From Sphingobacteriales bacterium (GTDB lineage Bacteria > Bacteroidota > Bacteroidia > Sphingobacteriales > Sphingobacteriaceae): a stretch of 64,000 nt of DNA. The notes under the pieces are model-generated. The model ran no database searches and was not told where the DNA came from. It worked only from the letters and a program-made list of their open reading frames with translations. Below are positions 33,120-43,234 of this stretch, piece by piece. The number at the start of each line of letters is the position of its first letter. Position 1 is the stretch's first letter. Position numbers and translations under genes: made by a program. Location: assembly GCA_014763615.1 (NCBI GenBank), contig JACXVB010000001.1, positions 1 through 64,000 on the forward strand. The letters run 5' to 3'.

Positions 33120-34485
33120 AAATCGTTTCCTTATTAGCAATCATATTGATAAAAATACCTGTTAGAAACCAAGTCATGTAAGAAATATAAGAAGAGGTAT
33201 CTACTTCTGAAGTGAGCATGGGGATGATAAAAGCAATTTTCATTAAAAAAATGACTAAGCATAGCATTTTTTCTTTTCCACTTAATCGATAATACCAATA
33301 TTTTGATTTTTTAATAAGTTGAATAAATATACCAAAATACAGCATTAAGCCAATGATCCCCACTTGAACTCCAATGATAATAAACTGATTTTCTCCGCCT
33401 ACATTCTCCCCTAAAGACCCCCCAATTCTGCCCGATGTTCCTAAGCCTAAACCCAAAGGATGCTGATAAATGGCGGTTAATCCCTGCATCCATTCTACCA
33501 CGTGACCTATGCTAGAAGGATCTGTAAAATTAAAAGTATTTACAATAACTTCTAGCAAACCATTGTTTTCATACAAGCCTTTGATGAGGATATATAAAAA
33601 GTAGCTGAGCCCAACGATGACCAAGAAGTGAATGGTTTTATTGATATATTTTTTCTTGGTAATCCATCCATAAGCATAAATCAATAAAAAATAACTTACC
33701 AATGAAGATCTTGAGAAAGCAAAAGTGATACTCACTAATGTTGCAAAAAGAGCAAACATTCCAAAAGTATCTGGTTTAAAATGATAATCTTCAGAAGTAT
33801 AAAACGCTGCAAGTACAGATAATGCTATAAGGGTAGCAGCGGCATGTTCTAAGGGATTGGCAAATATACTTCCAAAGCGTTTAAATCCTCCAGCCGACTC
33901 AAAAGTCCATGAAAGGCCAAAATGTCCGCTAGGTTCAAAATTAAAATAGTAAAAATTATAATCTGCATAACCCGTGAGTGTTTGCAAGTGTTGGTAAGTA
34001 ATCGCCTCTATGAGCACCACGGCACCAGCAATAACTGCTAAGACCAAAATATAGAGAAAAAACCTCTTCATTTCTATTTTGTCAAAAGGATATAAACGAC
34101 CAGCAAAATAAACCAAGACAAAAAAAGAGGTGCTTTTAAAAGAAACCAATCTTTCGGTAAAACTCATCCCAGCCAATGGCAATAAAGCATAAAGCAGCGT
34201 GAGTAGGAAATAAGCAATAATTGCTTTATCGATAAAATCAATCTTCAGCTTCCCTTCAAAATGATAGATATTCCATCCTAAAAACAGCAATACAAAAACT
34301 TCTTTAAACGATTGTAGCAACGGAATTTCATCAGCAAAACCCATTTTAAAGGTTACTGACATGGCATTCATATAAATGGATAGGCCGAAAATGAGAAAAA
34401 CAAAAAATGTTTGCATTTTTCCCTTCCAGAAATTTCTGATGGTTACCAGAAAAGCCACAATATAAACAAGTGGAAAAATAAACAT
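33091..34485 (-). CDS. O-antigen ligase / Wzy-like polymerase
   Basis: A 464-residue polytopic membrane protein with about 11-12 hydrophobic segments and one large periplasmic loop (about residues 300-360) bearing GHVVEWMQGLTAIYQHPLGL and GLGTSGRIGG. This is the pattern of the O-antigen ligase/polymerase family (PF04932 type), including the conserved His/Arg-containing loop. It either polymerises repeat units after flipping or ligates the glycan to lipid A; sequence alone does not separate the two. Because the locus has a Wzz-like protein and a flippase but no other candidate, polymerase is favoured. It follows the epimerase gene after 78 bases. Confidence 0.8.
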   Translation of the reverse strand: MFIFPLVYIVAFLVTIRNFWKGKMQTFFVFLIFGLSIYMNAMSVTFKMGFADEIPLLQSFKEVFVLLFLGWNIYHFEGKLKIDFIDKAIIAYFLLTLLYALLPLAGMSFTERLVSFKSTSFFVLVYFAGRLYPFDKIEMKRFFLYILVLAVIAGAVVLIEAITYQHLQTLTGYADYNFYYFNFEPSGHFGLSWTFESAGGFKRFGSIFANPLEHAAATLIALSVLAAFYTSEDYHFKPDTFGMFALFATLVSITFAFSRSSLVSYFLLIYAYGWITKKKYINKTIHFLVIVGLSYFLYILIKGLYENNGLLEVIVNTFNFTDPSSIGHVVEWMQGLTAIYQHPLGLGLGTSGRIGGSLGENVGGENQFIIIGVQVGIIGLMLYFGIFIQLIKKSKYWYYRLSGKEKMLCLVIFLMKIAFIIPMLTSEVDTSSYISYMTWFLTGIFINMIANKETIYGSEVSNSH

Positions 34486-34563
34486 TCAGTAATTGATTTT
34501 CAGTTTCTTAGAAATCTACTATTATCTGTAAATATAATTGAAATCAATTATTTTACTTTTTAA

Positions 34564-35553
34564 TTATTTCCAGAACTGATAAATCCCATTTTCCAATTCA
34601 TAGGTTTCCCATTTGAATTGAGATCTTTGAGGTTGCTGTTGAGCCCACTGCCACATTTTATCTAAACCTATTCTTAGGCTGGTTTTATCTTGATAATGGA
34701 GAATATCAATTGATTTTTGATGCGTTGGGTAAGCATACTTCACTTCATGTCTGCTTTCTAAAAATATGATTTCTGCTCCGCCAACTACTTCACTTAAAAT
34801 TTCGGCAGCTCCTAAAATAGAAGTTTCTTGAATACCGCCAAGATTAATAATTTCTTTGGATGCCTTTGTCGAAGTTGCAGCTCCCCAAAATGCTGGTAAA
34901 CAATCATCAATATAACTAAACGCTCTTTTTTGCAAACCATCTCCAAAAATTGTGAAGGGTTGCTCATTCAACTTTTGATACATCCATATCCCCAAAACAT
35001 TACGGTACTTGTCCCAAATATTTTGATTTTTTCCGTAAACGTTATGAGGTCTGATGATACACCAATCTAAATCATGTTGTTCTCCGGCAATTTTTATATC
35101 TAACTCACAGGCATATTTAGCTACACCATAAGGATCTATAGGGGACGGCTTATGGCTTTCGTGAAAAGGAGGATTCCCCTCCCCATAAACCGCCATACTC
35201 GAAGTAAATACAAGTCTTTTTACATTAAATTTGATACATTCATTTACCACATTAGCCGTAGCCAACAAATTATTAGTATAGTTAAATTTTCTGATAAAAG
35301 GACTCAGTCCTTCCGCAGCATAGGCTGCTAAGTGATATACATAAACCACTTCATAGGTTTTAAATATGGGTTCTAAATCATCCTTAGATATATCCATTTG
35401 ATAGAAAACGACTTCTTTAGGGATATTCTCTAGATATCCTCCACTTAAATTATCAATACCTAAAATGGTATAATCAGGTTGATTTTGAATCAGCCAATCT
35501 GCTATCCTAGAACCCAAAAGACCAGCTACACCGGTAATTAATATGCTTTTCAT
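34564..35553 (-). CDS. NAD-dependent epimerase/dehydratase (extended SDR)
   Basis: A 329-residue cytoplasmic enzyme of the GalE-like extended SDR family. The N-terminal nucleotide-binding motif is ILITGVAGLLGSRIADWL (GxxGxxG). The catalytic Ser is in FTSSMAVYGEG and the Tyr-Lys pair in YGVAK (about 145-149). RPHNVYGKNQN and the FGDGLQKRAFSYIDD block complete the substrate site. Likely reactions are 4-epimerisation or formation of a modified UDP- or GDP-sugar for the local polymer; exact substrate unknown. It sits 15 bases after a GT2 gene and has normal length. Confidence 0.87.
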   Translation of the reverse strand: MKSILITGVAGLLGSRIADWLIQNQPDYTILGIDNLSGGYLENIPKEVVFYQMDISKDDLEPIFKTYEVVYVYHLAAYAAEGLSPFIRKFNYTNNLLATANVVNECIKFNVKRLVFTSSMAVYGEGNPPFHESHKPSPIDPYGVAKYACELDIKIAGEQHDLDWCIIRPHNVYGKNQNIWDKYRNVLGIWMYQKLNEQPFTIFGDGLQKRAFSYIDDCLPAFWGAATSTKASKEIINLGGIQETSILGAAEILSEVVGGAEIIFLESRHEVKYAYPTHQKSIDILHYQDKTSLRIGLDKMWQWAQQQPQRSQFKWETYELENGIYQFWK

Positions 35554-35567
35554 ATACTATTTTAACC

Positions 35568-36476
35568 TTAAAGAGAATCTAATATCCCCTCTTTTGTCCC
35601 CTGCAAAAATGCACTTAATTTTTTAAACCTTCCTCTTAACAAAAAATAAACCATTACCGCCAAACTGTAAAGTGTATGATAAAAAATAGTTGGAAGTATA
35701 AAATATGGATGGATATACTTTTTCACAAACCAAATCCGGTTTCGTTGATTAAGATAACGAACATAAGGATGAACGTATCCTTCCTTTTGTTTGGTTTTTG
35801 ATTTATTAGACATCCCAGATATGTGATAAACTACAGATTTAGGATGATAAATAAGTTGATAGCCCAACTTTTTAATCCTAAAGGAAAGATCTACATCTTC
35901 AAAATAGATAAAAAACTTTTCATTTAACATACCAGATTGTTTTATTACATCAGTTCTTGCAAAGAATGCACAACCGGTTATCCAATCCACCTCTTTAATG
36001 CTATTGTATTTAGGTTTATCTGTTCTCATGTATCCTAGGGTAACCGGCAAGGTAATCCATCTGTTAAAATAGGAGCCTGCATTCCAAAGGAGTTTTCTAT
36101 TATGATTAAAATAGATTTTAGATTGGATAACTCCGGCTTCAGGATGCTGATTCATATAATCTACCAGCACATCTAAAAAATCGGGTTCAACAAAAGTATC
36201 ATTATTTAGCAGCATTACATAGGTATATTGCTGTTCAATGGCATACTTTATTCCCAAATTATTACCTCCTGCAAAACCCAAATTGCTAAGTGAGGGTATT
36301 AGAATAATTTCTGGGTGCTGTTTTTTGAGTTGCTCTCCAGAACCATCATTAGAGCCATTATCAACTACAACAACATCAAATAAACTTTGATTACAATAGC
36401 TTAAAGAAACAAGGCATTGATCGGTAAATTCAAAACTATTCCAGTTAACTAAAACAAGAAGAGTACTTTTTGTCAT
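35568..36476 (-). CDS. glycosyltransferase family 2
   Basis: A 302-residue GT-A enzyme of the rhamnosyltransferase-like GT2 group. Motifs are LLVLVNWNSFEFTDQCLVSL, VVDNGSNDGS, the DxD-equivalent MLLNNDTFV, and the acceptor-site EDVDLSFRIKKLGY. The C-terminal region has a hydrophobic segment (FILPTIFYHTLYSLAVMVYF) consistent with membrane association, as in WbbL-like enzymes. Its start overlaps the flippase stop by 4 bases. It should add one sugar to the lipid-linked repeat unit. Confidence 0.9.
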   Translation of the reverse strand: MTKSTLLVLVNWNSFEFTDQCLVSLSYCNQSLFDVVVVDNGSNDGSGEQLKKQHPEIILIPSLSNLGFAGGNNLGIKYAIEQQYTYVMLLNNDTFVEPDFLDVLVDYMNQHPEAGVIQSKIYFNHNRKLLWNAGSYFNRWITLPVTLGYMRTDKPKYNSIKEVDWITGCAFFARTDVIKQSGMLNEKFFIYFEDVDLSFRIKKLGYQLIYHPKSVVYHISGMSNKSKTKQKEGYVHPYVRYLNQRNRIWFVKKYIHPYFILPTIFYHTLYSLAVMVYFLLRGRFKKLSAFLQGTKEGILDSL

Positions 36477-37780
36477 AAATGATTGTTATTCGTTTTTAAT
36501 TTTTGCTTTCTAGCAATAAAAAGTTCGTATAAAATAAGAGCACTAAATTCTATAAATAAGGTATAATAACCAAGCATGTTAAATTGATGCAGTTTTACTA
36601 ATCCAAAAGAAAGCAGGGAGGCTAACAATAATATAATGATGGCTATTTTAAAAATGGTATAATGATCTTCATGTACCAATCTGTCCACTACATTTATAGA
36701 GTTTAGTGATGCTAAAAAAGGCACAAATGCCATTTCTCTTAAAAAGATTGCGGCAGTTTCATTTTCCTTGCCTGCTAGAACATGAATAATGAAGTTGGGG
36801 AAAATAAATAAAATGATGGAGCCTAATAAAAAAATTATTCCGGTTGCTAACTTAACATTTTGCTTAAAGTTTCTCCATTTTAAAAAATCCTCATTAAATA
36901 ATTTTGATGCTGATGGAAAAATTGCGTTTGCAATGGCAATGATTAAAATCCTAGTTGACCAAATAATTTTATCGCAAACAGAATATGCACCCAGTATAAC
37001 ACCAGAACCTCCTAATTTTAAAGCAAAAAGCATTAAGGATTGTTGCAAATACACAGAAAAATTATTGGAAACTAAATAAAAATTTTGAAAAAGAATCTGC
37101 TTTAACCTATCATAATTAGGTATTATAAAGTACAATCTGTTCTTCAAATAGCCATAAAAAAGAAGTAAAAAATAATTAAGAACATTTAATCCGCCGATGA
37201 TAAAATTTACCCAAATGCCATCTTGCTCTCCATGGATAAAAACTAATATCCCAGTTATGGTTAATATCTTAGTAAATAAATTAGATAAATTAAAAAGTTT
37301 AAGATTTTCTTGACCAAGGTAAAAGAATAATGGGTTTAGTGCTTCCGCTAATATCAGCGGAATCGCGGTGATATAAAGTAGATAATCTTTACCAAAAACC
37401 GGCTTACAGATCATCATTAAAATAAGCACTAAAAACAGAAATAAGAATCTCACCAATAAAGTCTCACTGAATACTTTAGAAAGTTGATGAGTATCGTTTT
37501 TGGCTATTGCTATATCTTTTACACTAGTTTGTGAAGTGGCATAACTTACTAAAACAGCCACAAGTGTAGCAAATGAGTTTGCTACCATCACTTGACCAAA
37601 CATTTCTACACCAACAGCTCTTGTAATTACAGGAATCATCAGTATCATCAATAAAGTATTGCTTACCTGAATACTTCCCAGATTTAGAAAATTTGAAAAG
37701 AATTTTGTTTTTACGAGGCTTTTGATGAATTCGAAAAATCTGCTCAATTCTTGAGAATTATTATTTGCCAAAATTATCAT
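36473..37780 (-). CDS. Wzx-like oligosaccharide flippase
   Basis: A 435-residue polytopic membrane protein with about 12 hydrophobic segments of the polysaccharide-biosynthesis (MOP/Wzx) family. The N-terminal NLGSIQVSNTLLMILMIPVITRAVG-like segment (about residues 35-60) and AEALNPLFFYLGQENLK are typical. It flips the undecaprenyl-diphosphate oligosaccharide to the periplasm. It is the first gene of the minus-strand operon, divergent from the RemB-like gene across 111 bp. The presence of flippase, ligase/polymerase and Wzz-like protein identifies a Wzx/Wzy-dependent pathway rather than an ABC-transporter pathway. Confidence 0.88.
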   Translation of the reverse strand: MIILANNNSQELSRFFEFIKSLVKTKFFSNFLNLGSIQVSNTLLMILMIPVITRAVGVEMFGQVMVANSFATLVAVLVSYATSQTSVKDIAIAKNDTHQLSKVFSETLLVRFLFLFLVLILMMICKPVFGKDYLLYITAIPLILAEALNPLFFYLGQENLKLFNLSNLFTKILTITGILVFIHGEQDGIWVNFIIGGLNVLNYFLLLFYGYLKNRLYFIIPNYDRLKQILFQNFYLVSNNFSVYLQQSLMLFALKLGGSGVILGAYSVCDKIIWSTRILIIAIANAIFPSASKLFNEDFLKWRNFKQNVKLATGIIFLLGSIILFIFPNFIIHVLAGKENETAAIFLREMAFVPFLASLNSINVVDRLVHEDHYTIFKIAIIILLLASLLSFGLVKLHQFNMLGYYTLFIEFSALILYELFIARKQKLKTNNNHL

Positions 37781-37891
37781 TTATTTTGATGTCGGAAAGC
37801 TTAGCAAATGTGTTATCATCTTTTAAGACCATTTAAAATATAATTCCTAAATTTTATTTATCATTTTTACGAGATAAAAGCCCGTTTTGAT

Positions 37892-39493
37892 ATGCCAAAA
37901 AGTTTGTTCAGCTCTTTGATGCTAATTTTATCTTCCTCTATTGGATTTAGTCAAACTCCTAACCAGATTTTACCTTATGATTTTTATTATAACCAAAAAC
38001 TAGATCATAAAGTTTATCAGCCTGGCCAAAGGTTCCATAGCAGTATCAAACCATATCTTTCTGATGATTCTGTAATTGCCTTATCTACAGACTCTATGCT
38101 CAATATTGGGATGAATGTTAAGAAAAGTTCATGGTTGAGAAGAAAACTTTTTGAGGAACATTTATTAAATTATCAAAACAAAGAATATCGAGTTTACGCA
38201 GATTTTCTGCCTGATTTACAATTGGGAAAAGATTTAACGGATCAAAAAAATACTTGGCTCAATACCCGAGGCTTTCAGCTAGGCGGAAATATTGGTTCTA
38301 AATTTTCATTTTATACGAGTGCCTATGAAAATCAAGCACTTTTTCCCACATACTTAAATAACTTTATCAACCAAAATAATATAATTCCTTCCCAAACTAA
38401 TGATAATTTTGGTCCCACTAAAAAAATTAAAGATTACAGTTATGTAGTCACTACACTATCTTATACGCCTATCAAGTATCTAAACGTTACCCTTGGGCAG
38501 GATAAAAACTTTATTGGAGATGGTTACCGATCGATGCTACTTTCTGATGTAGCTACTAATTACCCATTTTTAAAACTCACTGCCTCACTTGGTCATGTAA
38601 AATACATGAGTATGTGGGCTCAATTTCAAGATTTAACTGCTCCTCAATTTAGTTATGATAATGGCTATCGTAAAAAATGGGGAGTGTTTCATTATCTAGA
38701 TTGGAACATGGGCAAACGATTTTCTCTAGGTTTTTTTGATGCTGTTATTTGGCAAGATGCCGATTCTCTAGGGAAACGAGGTTTTGATATGAGCTACATT
38801 AATCCTTTAGCCTTTCTACGTCCGGTTGAACGCCAAAATGGTTCCCCTGATAATGCCATTATAGGTTTTAATGCTAGCTATAAGTTTGATGGAATTACTG
38901 TTTATGGGCAATTATTGATAGATGAATTTTCTGCCAAATACGCTTTTTCAGGTGATGGATACTGGGCCAATAAAACAGGTTATCAAATTGGCTTTAGAGG
39001 GTACGATTTATTAGGTATCAAGAATTTTAGGTATTTAACCGAGTATAATTCAGCTCGGCCTTATACCTATTCTGAGAGAAGTTCACTCACCAACTTTGGG
39101 CATTACAACCAACCTTTGGCAAACCCTCTTGGAGCTAATTTTAAAGAGTGGGTGAGCTTATTGGGTTATGCTGTTAACAGATGGAACTTCTCTTTAGAAA
39201 CAGAAATTGCACAATATGGATTGGATGAAAACGACTTCAATTATGGGAAAAACATCTTTGAATCTTACGATAATAGAGCCTCAGACCTTAATAATAAAAT
39301 CAGTCAAGGTTTAAAAACCGATTTGACTTATGTGAATTTTAAAACTTCATTTCTTCTAAATCCTAACTATAATTTAAGAATAGAATTAGCAGGCGCTTAC
39401 CGAAACGAAAAAAACGTTCAGTTTAACAATACCAGTAAGTGGATTACCATTGGTTTAAGAAGTTCTTTTAGAAACCTTTATTATGATTTCTAA
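37892..39493 (+). CDS. RemB/Wzi-like exported outer-membrane protein
   Basis: A 533-residue exported beta-rich protein (signal peptide about 1-19, ending IGFSQ). The segment GQDKNFIGDGYRSMLLSDVA (about 201-220) parallels the Wzi landmark of the other barrels, and the C-terminus (FRNLYYDF) is aromatic. It resembles the Flavobacterium protein RemB, connected with gliding and polysaccharide secretion, as far as I can recall; no gliding genes (gld, spr) are in the window, so I do not infer motility. It overlaps the following glycosyltransferase by 11 bases, tying it to glycan assembly. Confidence 0.72.
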   Translation: MPKSLFSSLMLILSSSIGFSQTPNQILPYDFYYNQKLDHKVYQPGQRFHSSIKPYLSDDSVIALSTDSMLNIGMNVKKSSWLRRKLFEEHLLNYQNKEYRVYADFLPDLQLGKDLTDQKNTWLNTRGFQLGGNIGSKFSFYTSAYENQALFPTYLNNFINQNNIIPSQTNDNFGPTKKIKDYSYVVTTLSYTPIKYLNVTLGQDKNFIGDGYRSMLLSDVATNYPFLKLTASLGHVKYMSMWAQFQDLTAPQFSYDNGYRKKWGVFHYLDWNMGKRFSLGFFDAVIWQDADSLGKRGFDMSYINPLAFLRPVERQNGSPDNAIIGFNASYKFDGITVYGQLLIDEFSAKYAFSGDGYWANKTGYQIGFRGYDLLGIKNFRYLTEYNSARPYTYSERSSLTNFGHYNQPLANPLGANFKEWVSLLGYAVNRWNFSLETEIAQYGLDENDFNYGKNIFESYDNRASDLNNKISQGLKTDLTYVNFKTSFLLNPNYNLRIELAGAYRNEKNVQFNNTSKWITIGLRSSFRNLYYDF

Positions 39494-40772
39494 GCATATT
39501 ACAGTCCATATAATTATTTCACACCCTAAAGGAAATGGTACTTTTACTCATCGAATAAAATCCTTTAAAAATGCTTTAGAGCTAAACGGTTTAAAAGTCA
39601 AAATTCCTCATATTCTTTATCCATTTGAAACCTACTATCAAGGCATTTCAAAAGAAATCAATATCATCCCAGAAAAATCATTGATTATTATCAAGCCGAA
39701 AAGTAATCTAATTCAGAATACAACTACAAAACTACAAAAATTGACTTCTGGTAAAATATTAATTAAAATTTTATACGCTTTAAATATCCTACTGTATAAA
39801 ATAGATTTATGGTATGTTCCTCTTTTTAAATCATACACAATCAATCATTTAGAAGATAACATTATAATCGCAAGTGGTGGCCCTGGAAGTGTTTTTAGAA
39901 TGGGCTATGAATTAGCGAATAATAGTAACTCTAAATTAATCCTCGATTATAGAGATCCTTGGAATTTAGGATATAATTTGCTGGAGACCGGTAGCTGGAT
40001 TAACAAATTTAAGAGAAAAATAATGCTAAAAACCGAACTCCAAATTCTAGAATATGCTCATCACATCACCACAGTTTCTGAAAGTTTAAAAAGCTTTTTC
40101 CCAAAAAAATATCATCATAAAATTACTGTAATTGAGAACGGAAGTAATTTTGAGCAGGATGAAATTATAGATTTAATCAATCCCACTCCATCCAAATTTA
40201 ATATCACCTATTTAGGAACGATTTATCATGAACAATTATTTGAAGAAGACTTTTTTAAGGCCTTTTCTCAATTCTATCATGATAAAGCAGATAATTATAA
40301 AAATCATATTCGATTAAATTTTATCGGTAGTGATAAGAATGATAGACTTAAGCTATTGATTAAGAAATATGATTTAAACGAAGCGACTGTTATTACCAAA
40401 AGATTAAAGCAAGAAGATTTGCTGAAATATTTAGTAAATGCTTCTCTGTTTTTACATTTACGATTTAAAGGAAGATCTAAGATTATTACTTCAAAAATAG
40501 CAGACTACCTCATGTTTAGGAAGCCCATTTTACTTCCTATCTCAGATGATGGTGATATTGCAGAAACCATCAGAAAATATAAAGCTGGTTATGTTTGTTC
40601 TAACTATTTAGAAGTTGTAAACACATTAGAAAATGAATTTCAGGGGTTTTTAAATAAAGAAGATATCACACTCCGAAAAGGAGATTTTTCTTGCTTATCT
40701 AGATCTGAAATCGCTAATAAACTAATAGAGCTTATTAAAGGTTTGGAAGAATCTAACCCACCATCCCTTTAG
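39483..40772 (+). CDS. glycosyltransferase (GT-B fold, GT4-like)
   Basis: A 429-residue protein that I place among GT-B glycosyltransferases from its organisation: an N-terminal Rossmann segment (HIIISHPKGNGTFTHRIKSF), a linker with ITTVSESLKSFFPKKYHHKI and VIENGSNFEQD (the usual 'NG' junction), and a donor domain with FNITYLGTIYHEQ and RSKIITSKIADYLMFRKPIL. The EX7E motif is not clear. ATG lies within the last codons of the RemB-like gene. The 3' end overlaps the convergent dxs gene by 20 bases. Activity on the local polysaccharide is inferred from position. Confidence 0.75.
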   Translation: MISKHITVHIIISHPKGNGTFTHRIKSFKNALELNGLKVKIPHILYPFETYYQGISKEINIIPEKSLIIIKPKSNLIQNTTTKLQKLTSGKILIKILYALNILLYKIDLWYVPLFKSYTINHLEDNIIIASGGPGSVFRMGYELANNSNSKLILDYRDPWNLGYNLLETGSWINKFKRKIMLKTELQILEYAHHITTVSESLKSFFPKKYHHKITVIENGSNFEQDEIIDLINPTPSKFNITYLGTIYHEQLFEEDFFKAFSQFYHDKADNYKNHIRLNFIGSDKNDRLKLLIKKYDLNEATVITKRLKQEDLLKYLVNASLFLHLRFKGRSKIITSKIADYLMFRKPILLPISDDGDIAETIRKYKAGYVCSNYLEVVNTLENEFQGFLNKEDITLRKGDFSCLSRSEIANKLIELIKGLEESNPPSL

Positions 40773-42684
40773 TTGGCCTGGCAATAGCCAATTTTTTCAC
40801 TTCTTCGATAATAGAACCGCTATCATAACCACATTCTTGCCACAACTCTTTTTGCTCCCCATGTTCTATCACATGATCTGGAATTCCTAAACGAACCACC
40901 TGAGTTTGGTATTGATGATCGGCCATAAACTCTATAATTGCACTACCAAAACCACCTTGTAAGCAACCATCTTCAACAGTAATTACCCTTTGGAATTTAG
41001 AGAAAACCTCATGCAACATGGGTTCATCTAAAGGTTTCACAAAACGCATATCATAATGTGCTGGATGATAGCCTTCAGCGTTTAATTCCAATAAAGCTTT
41101 TACCGCTTCGTTTCCAATATGACCAATAGTTAAAATCGCAATATCTTCTCCATCAGAAATTTTCCTTCCTTTTCCTATTTCAATCTCTTGAAAAGGTCGC
41201 TTCCAATCAGGCATCACTCCGTTTCCTCTCGGATAACGAATAGAGAAAGGTCCTCCATGATTTTTTAGCTGAGCGGTGTACATCAAATTACGTAACTCTT
41301 CTTCATTCATTGGAGCTGAAATAATCATGTTTGGAATACACCTGAAAAAAGCTATATCATAAGCGCCATGATGCGTTGGCCCATCTGCACCAGCAATCCC
41401 TGCTCTATCTAAACAAAAAACAACAGGCAATTTTTGAATAGCTACATCGTGTACCACCTGATCAAATGCTCTTTGCATAAAGCTAGAGTAAATGTTGCAG
41501 TAAGGAATCAATCCTTGTGTAGCCAAGCCTGCAGAAAAAGTAACCGCATGTTGTTCTGCAATGCCCACGTCAAAAGCTCTGTTAGGCATGGCTTTCATCA
41601 TGATATTTAAAGAGGACCCTGAAGGCATAGCTGGAGTAATTCCCATGATTTTATCATTTTGCGCTGCCAACTCCACCATCGTATGTCCAAAAACATCTTG
41701 ATATTTTGGTGGTTGAGGTTTATCTGATACTGATTTTTTGATCTCACCAGTTATTTTATCGAACAAACCCGGGGCATGCCATTTGGTTTGATCTTTCTCT
41801 GCAAATGCAAATCCTTTTCCTTTAATGGTTACACAGTGCAACAATTTCGGACCAGGAATATCTTTCAAATCATTTAAAACTTTTACTAAATGATTCACGT
41901 CATGTCCATCAATAGGGCCAAAATATCTGAATTTTAAAGATTCAAAAAGGTTACTTTTCTTTAAAAGTGTCCCTTTGATGCTCTTTTCAATTTTCTTAAC
42001 AATCTCATGGGCATTTGGACCTAACTCTGATATCTTACTTAAAACAGCAGAAACATCATCTCTAAATCTATTATAAGATTTACTAGTGCTGATATCTGTT
42101 AGGTATTCTTTAAGTGCACCCACATTTGGATCGATAGACATGCAGTTATCATTCAAAATCACTAAAAGATTTGAATTTTCAATCCCTGCATGATTTAATG
42201 CCTCAAAAGCCATTCCTGCTGTCATCGCTCCATCGCCAATTACGGCTACATGTTGTCGATCATTCTCTCCTTTATAATGAGAAGCTACGGCCATGCCTAA
42301 AGCTGCAGAAATGGAGGTAGAAGAATGCCCTACTCCAAAAGTATCGTATTCACTTTCTGATCTTTTTGGGAAACCACTGATTCCTTTGTAAATGCGGTTG
42401 GTATGAAAAACTTGGCGACGGCCGGTAAGAATTTTATGACCATAAGCCTGATGACCTACGTCCCAAACCAATTGATCATAAGGAGTATTGAGCACATAAT
42501 GCAAGGCAACAGTTAATTCAACCACACCTAAACTTGCTGCAAAGTGACCTCCGTTAACAGAAACCACATCTATAATATATTGTCTTAGCTCTTTAGAAAT
42601 CGCCTCTAAATCTTCTTCCTTAAAATTCTTTAAATCTTTAGGAGAATTAATTTGAGATAAAAGCTGCCCCGCCTGTACTTCCAT
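40753..42684 (-). CDS. dxs: 1-deoxy-D-xylulose-5-phosphate synthase
   Basis: A 643-residue thiamine-diphosphate enzyme that joins pyruvate and glyceraldehyde 3-phosphate as the first step of the MEP isoprenoid pathway. Visible motifs are VWDVGHQAYGHKILTGR, the ThDP-binding GDGAMTAGMAFEALNHAG ... LNDNCMSID, the catalytic Glu in VGIAEQHAVTFSAGLA (about 388-404), DRAGIAGADGPTHHG, and the C-terminal transketolase domain. Length is normal. It is monocistronic, and its 3' end runs 20 bases into the convergent glycosyltransferase gene. The isoprenoid product also feeds undecaprenyl phosphate, the carrier used by the neighbouring locus, though adjacency may be accidental. Confidence 0.97.
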   Translation of the reverse strand: MEVQAGQLLSQINSPKDLKNFKEEDLEAISKELRQYIIDVVSVNGGHFAASLGVVELTVALHYVLNTPYDQLVWDVGHQAYGHKILTGRRQVFHTNRIYKGISGFPKRSESEYDTFGVGHSSTSISAALGMAVASHYKGENDRQHVAVIGDGAMTAGMAFEALNHAGIENSNLLVILNDNCMSIDPNVGALKEYLTDISTSKSYNRFRDDVSAVLSKISELGPNAHEIVKKIEKSIKGTLLKKSNLFESLKFRYFGPIDGHDVNHLVKVLNDLKDIPGPKLLHCVTIKGKGFAFAEKDQTKWHAPGLFDKITGEIKKSVSDKPQPPKYQDVFGHTMVELAAQNDKIMGITPAMPSGSSLNIMMKAMPNRAFDVGIAEQHAVTFSAGLATQGLIPYCNIYSSFMQRAFDQVVHDVAIQKLPVVFCLDRAGIAGADGPTHHGAYDIAFFRCIPNMIISAPMNEEELRNLMYTAQLKNHGGPFSIRYPRGNGVMPDWKRPFQEIEIGKGRKISDGEDIAILTIGHIGNEAVKALLELNAEGYHPAHYDMRFVKPLDEPMLHEVFSKFQRVITVEDGCLQGGFGSAIIEFMADHQYQTQVVRLGIPDHVIEHGEQKELWQECGYDSGSIIEEVKKLAIARPTKGMVG

Positions 42685-42817
42685 TTTACGTTTAGGATGT
42701 TAGTTACAAATTAAATTATTCTTTATTAAATATCATGACAATTTAAGCCAAATAATGTTTTACAATGGATAATTATGATTTTCCATCTTTTCTTAAAATA
42801 TACGATTCTATAAGGTA

Positions 42818-43006
42818 TTAAAGTTTCTTTGATTTTCCGAAAAAAAAGTAAACAATTGCTCCGAATAAAGGAATTAAAATCACTACGAATATCCAGATCA
42901 ACTTTCTATTCATTTCTAAGCTTTTGTTTTCAAAAATATCTTTGATGCTAAGCACACTCACCAATAAAGGAAGGAAAAACAAAGCGATTAAAACTATTTT
43001 TGTCAT
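42818..43006 (-). CDS. small membrane protein with PLD-nuclease-N-terminal-like domain
   Basis: A 62-residue protein with two hydrophobic helices (about 4-22 and 36-56). The segment RKLIWIFVVILIPLFGAIVYFFFG closely fits the PLDc_N family (a short transmembrane module seen at the N-terminus of cardiolipin synthases and as stand-alone proteins). No phospholipase D domain follows, so this is the stand-alone form, whose function is unknown. It lies between dxs and the frr terminator with 133 bp to dxs. Confidence 0.7.
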   Translation of the reverse strand: MTKIVLIALFFLPLLVSVLSIKDIFENKSLEMNRKLIWIFVVILIPLFGAIVYFFFGKSKKL

Positions 43007-43234
43007 TTATTATATTGTTTTGAGGGTTTTTTTGTTTGAAAACGTTATCCTATTATAAAATAAATTTCTGTCCCTATTCCTTAAAATTTCTTGAGGCTGA
43101 GTAAGCGCATCATTTTTAACCGTAATTAGGTCTTCTCTTTTGAAAAATTAATGAATTGCTTAGAAAGTTAAAACTTGGCTAAGCTATATTCTTTTGTGGA
43201 TCGATTTATTTAAACGCCTATTCTTCAGAAAAAG

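Noticed and set aside
37781-37891. Divergent promoters between the flippase and RemB-like genes
   Set aside because: The best -7 candidates (CACATTTGC on the minus strand) lack the TA and have only TTTT/TTTA upstream, too weak to annotate.
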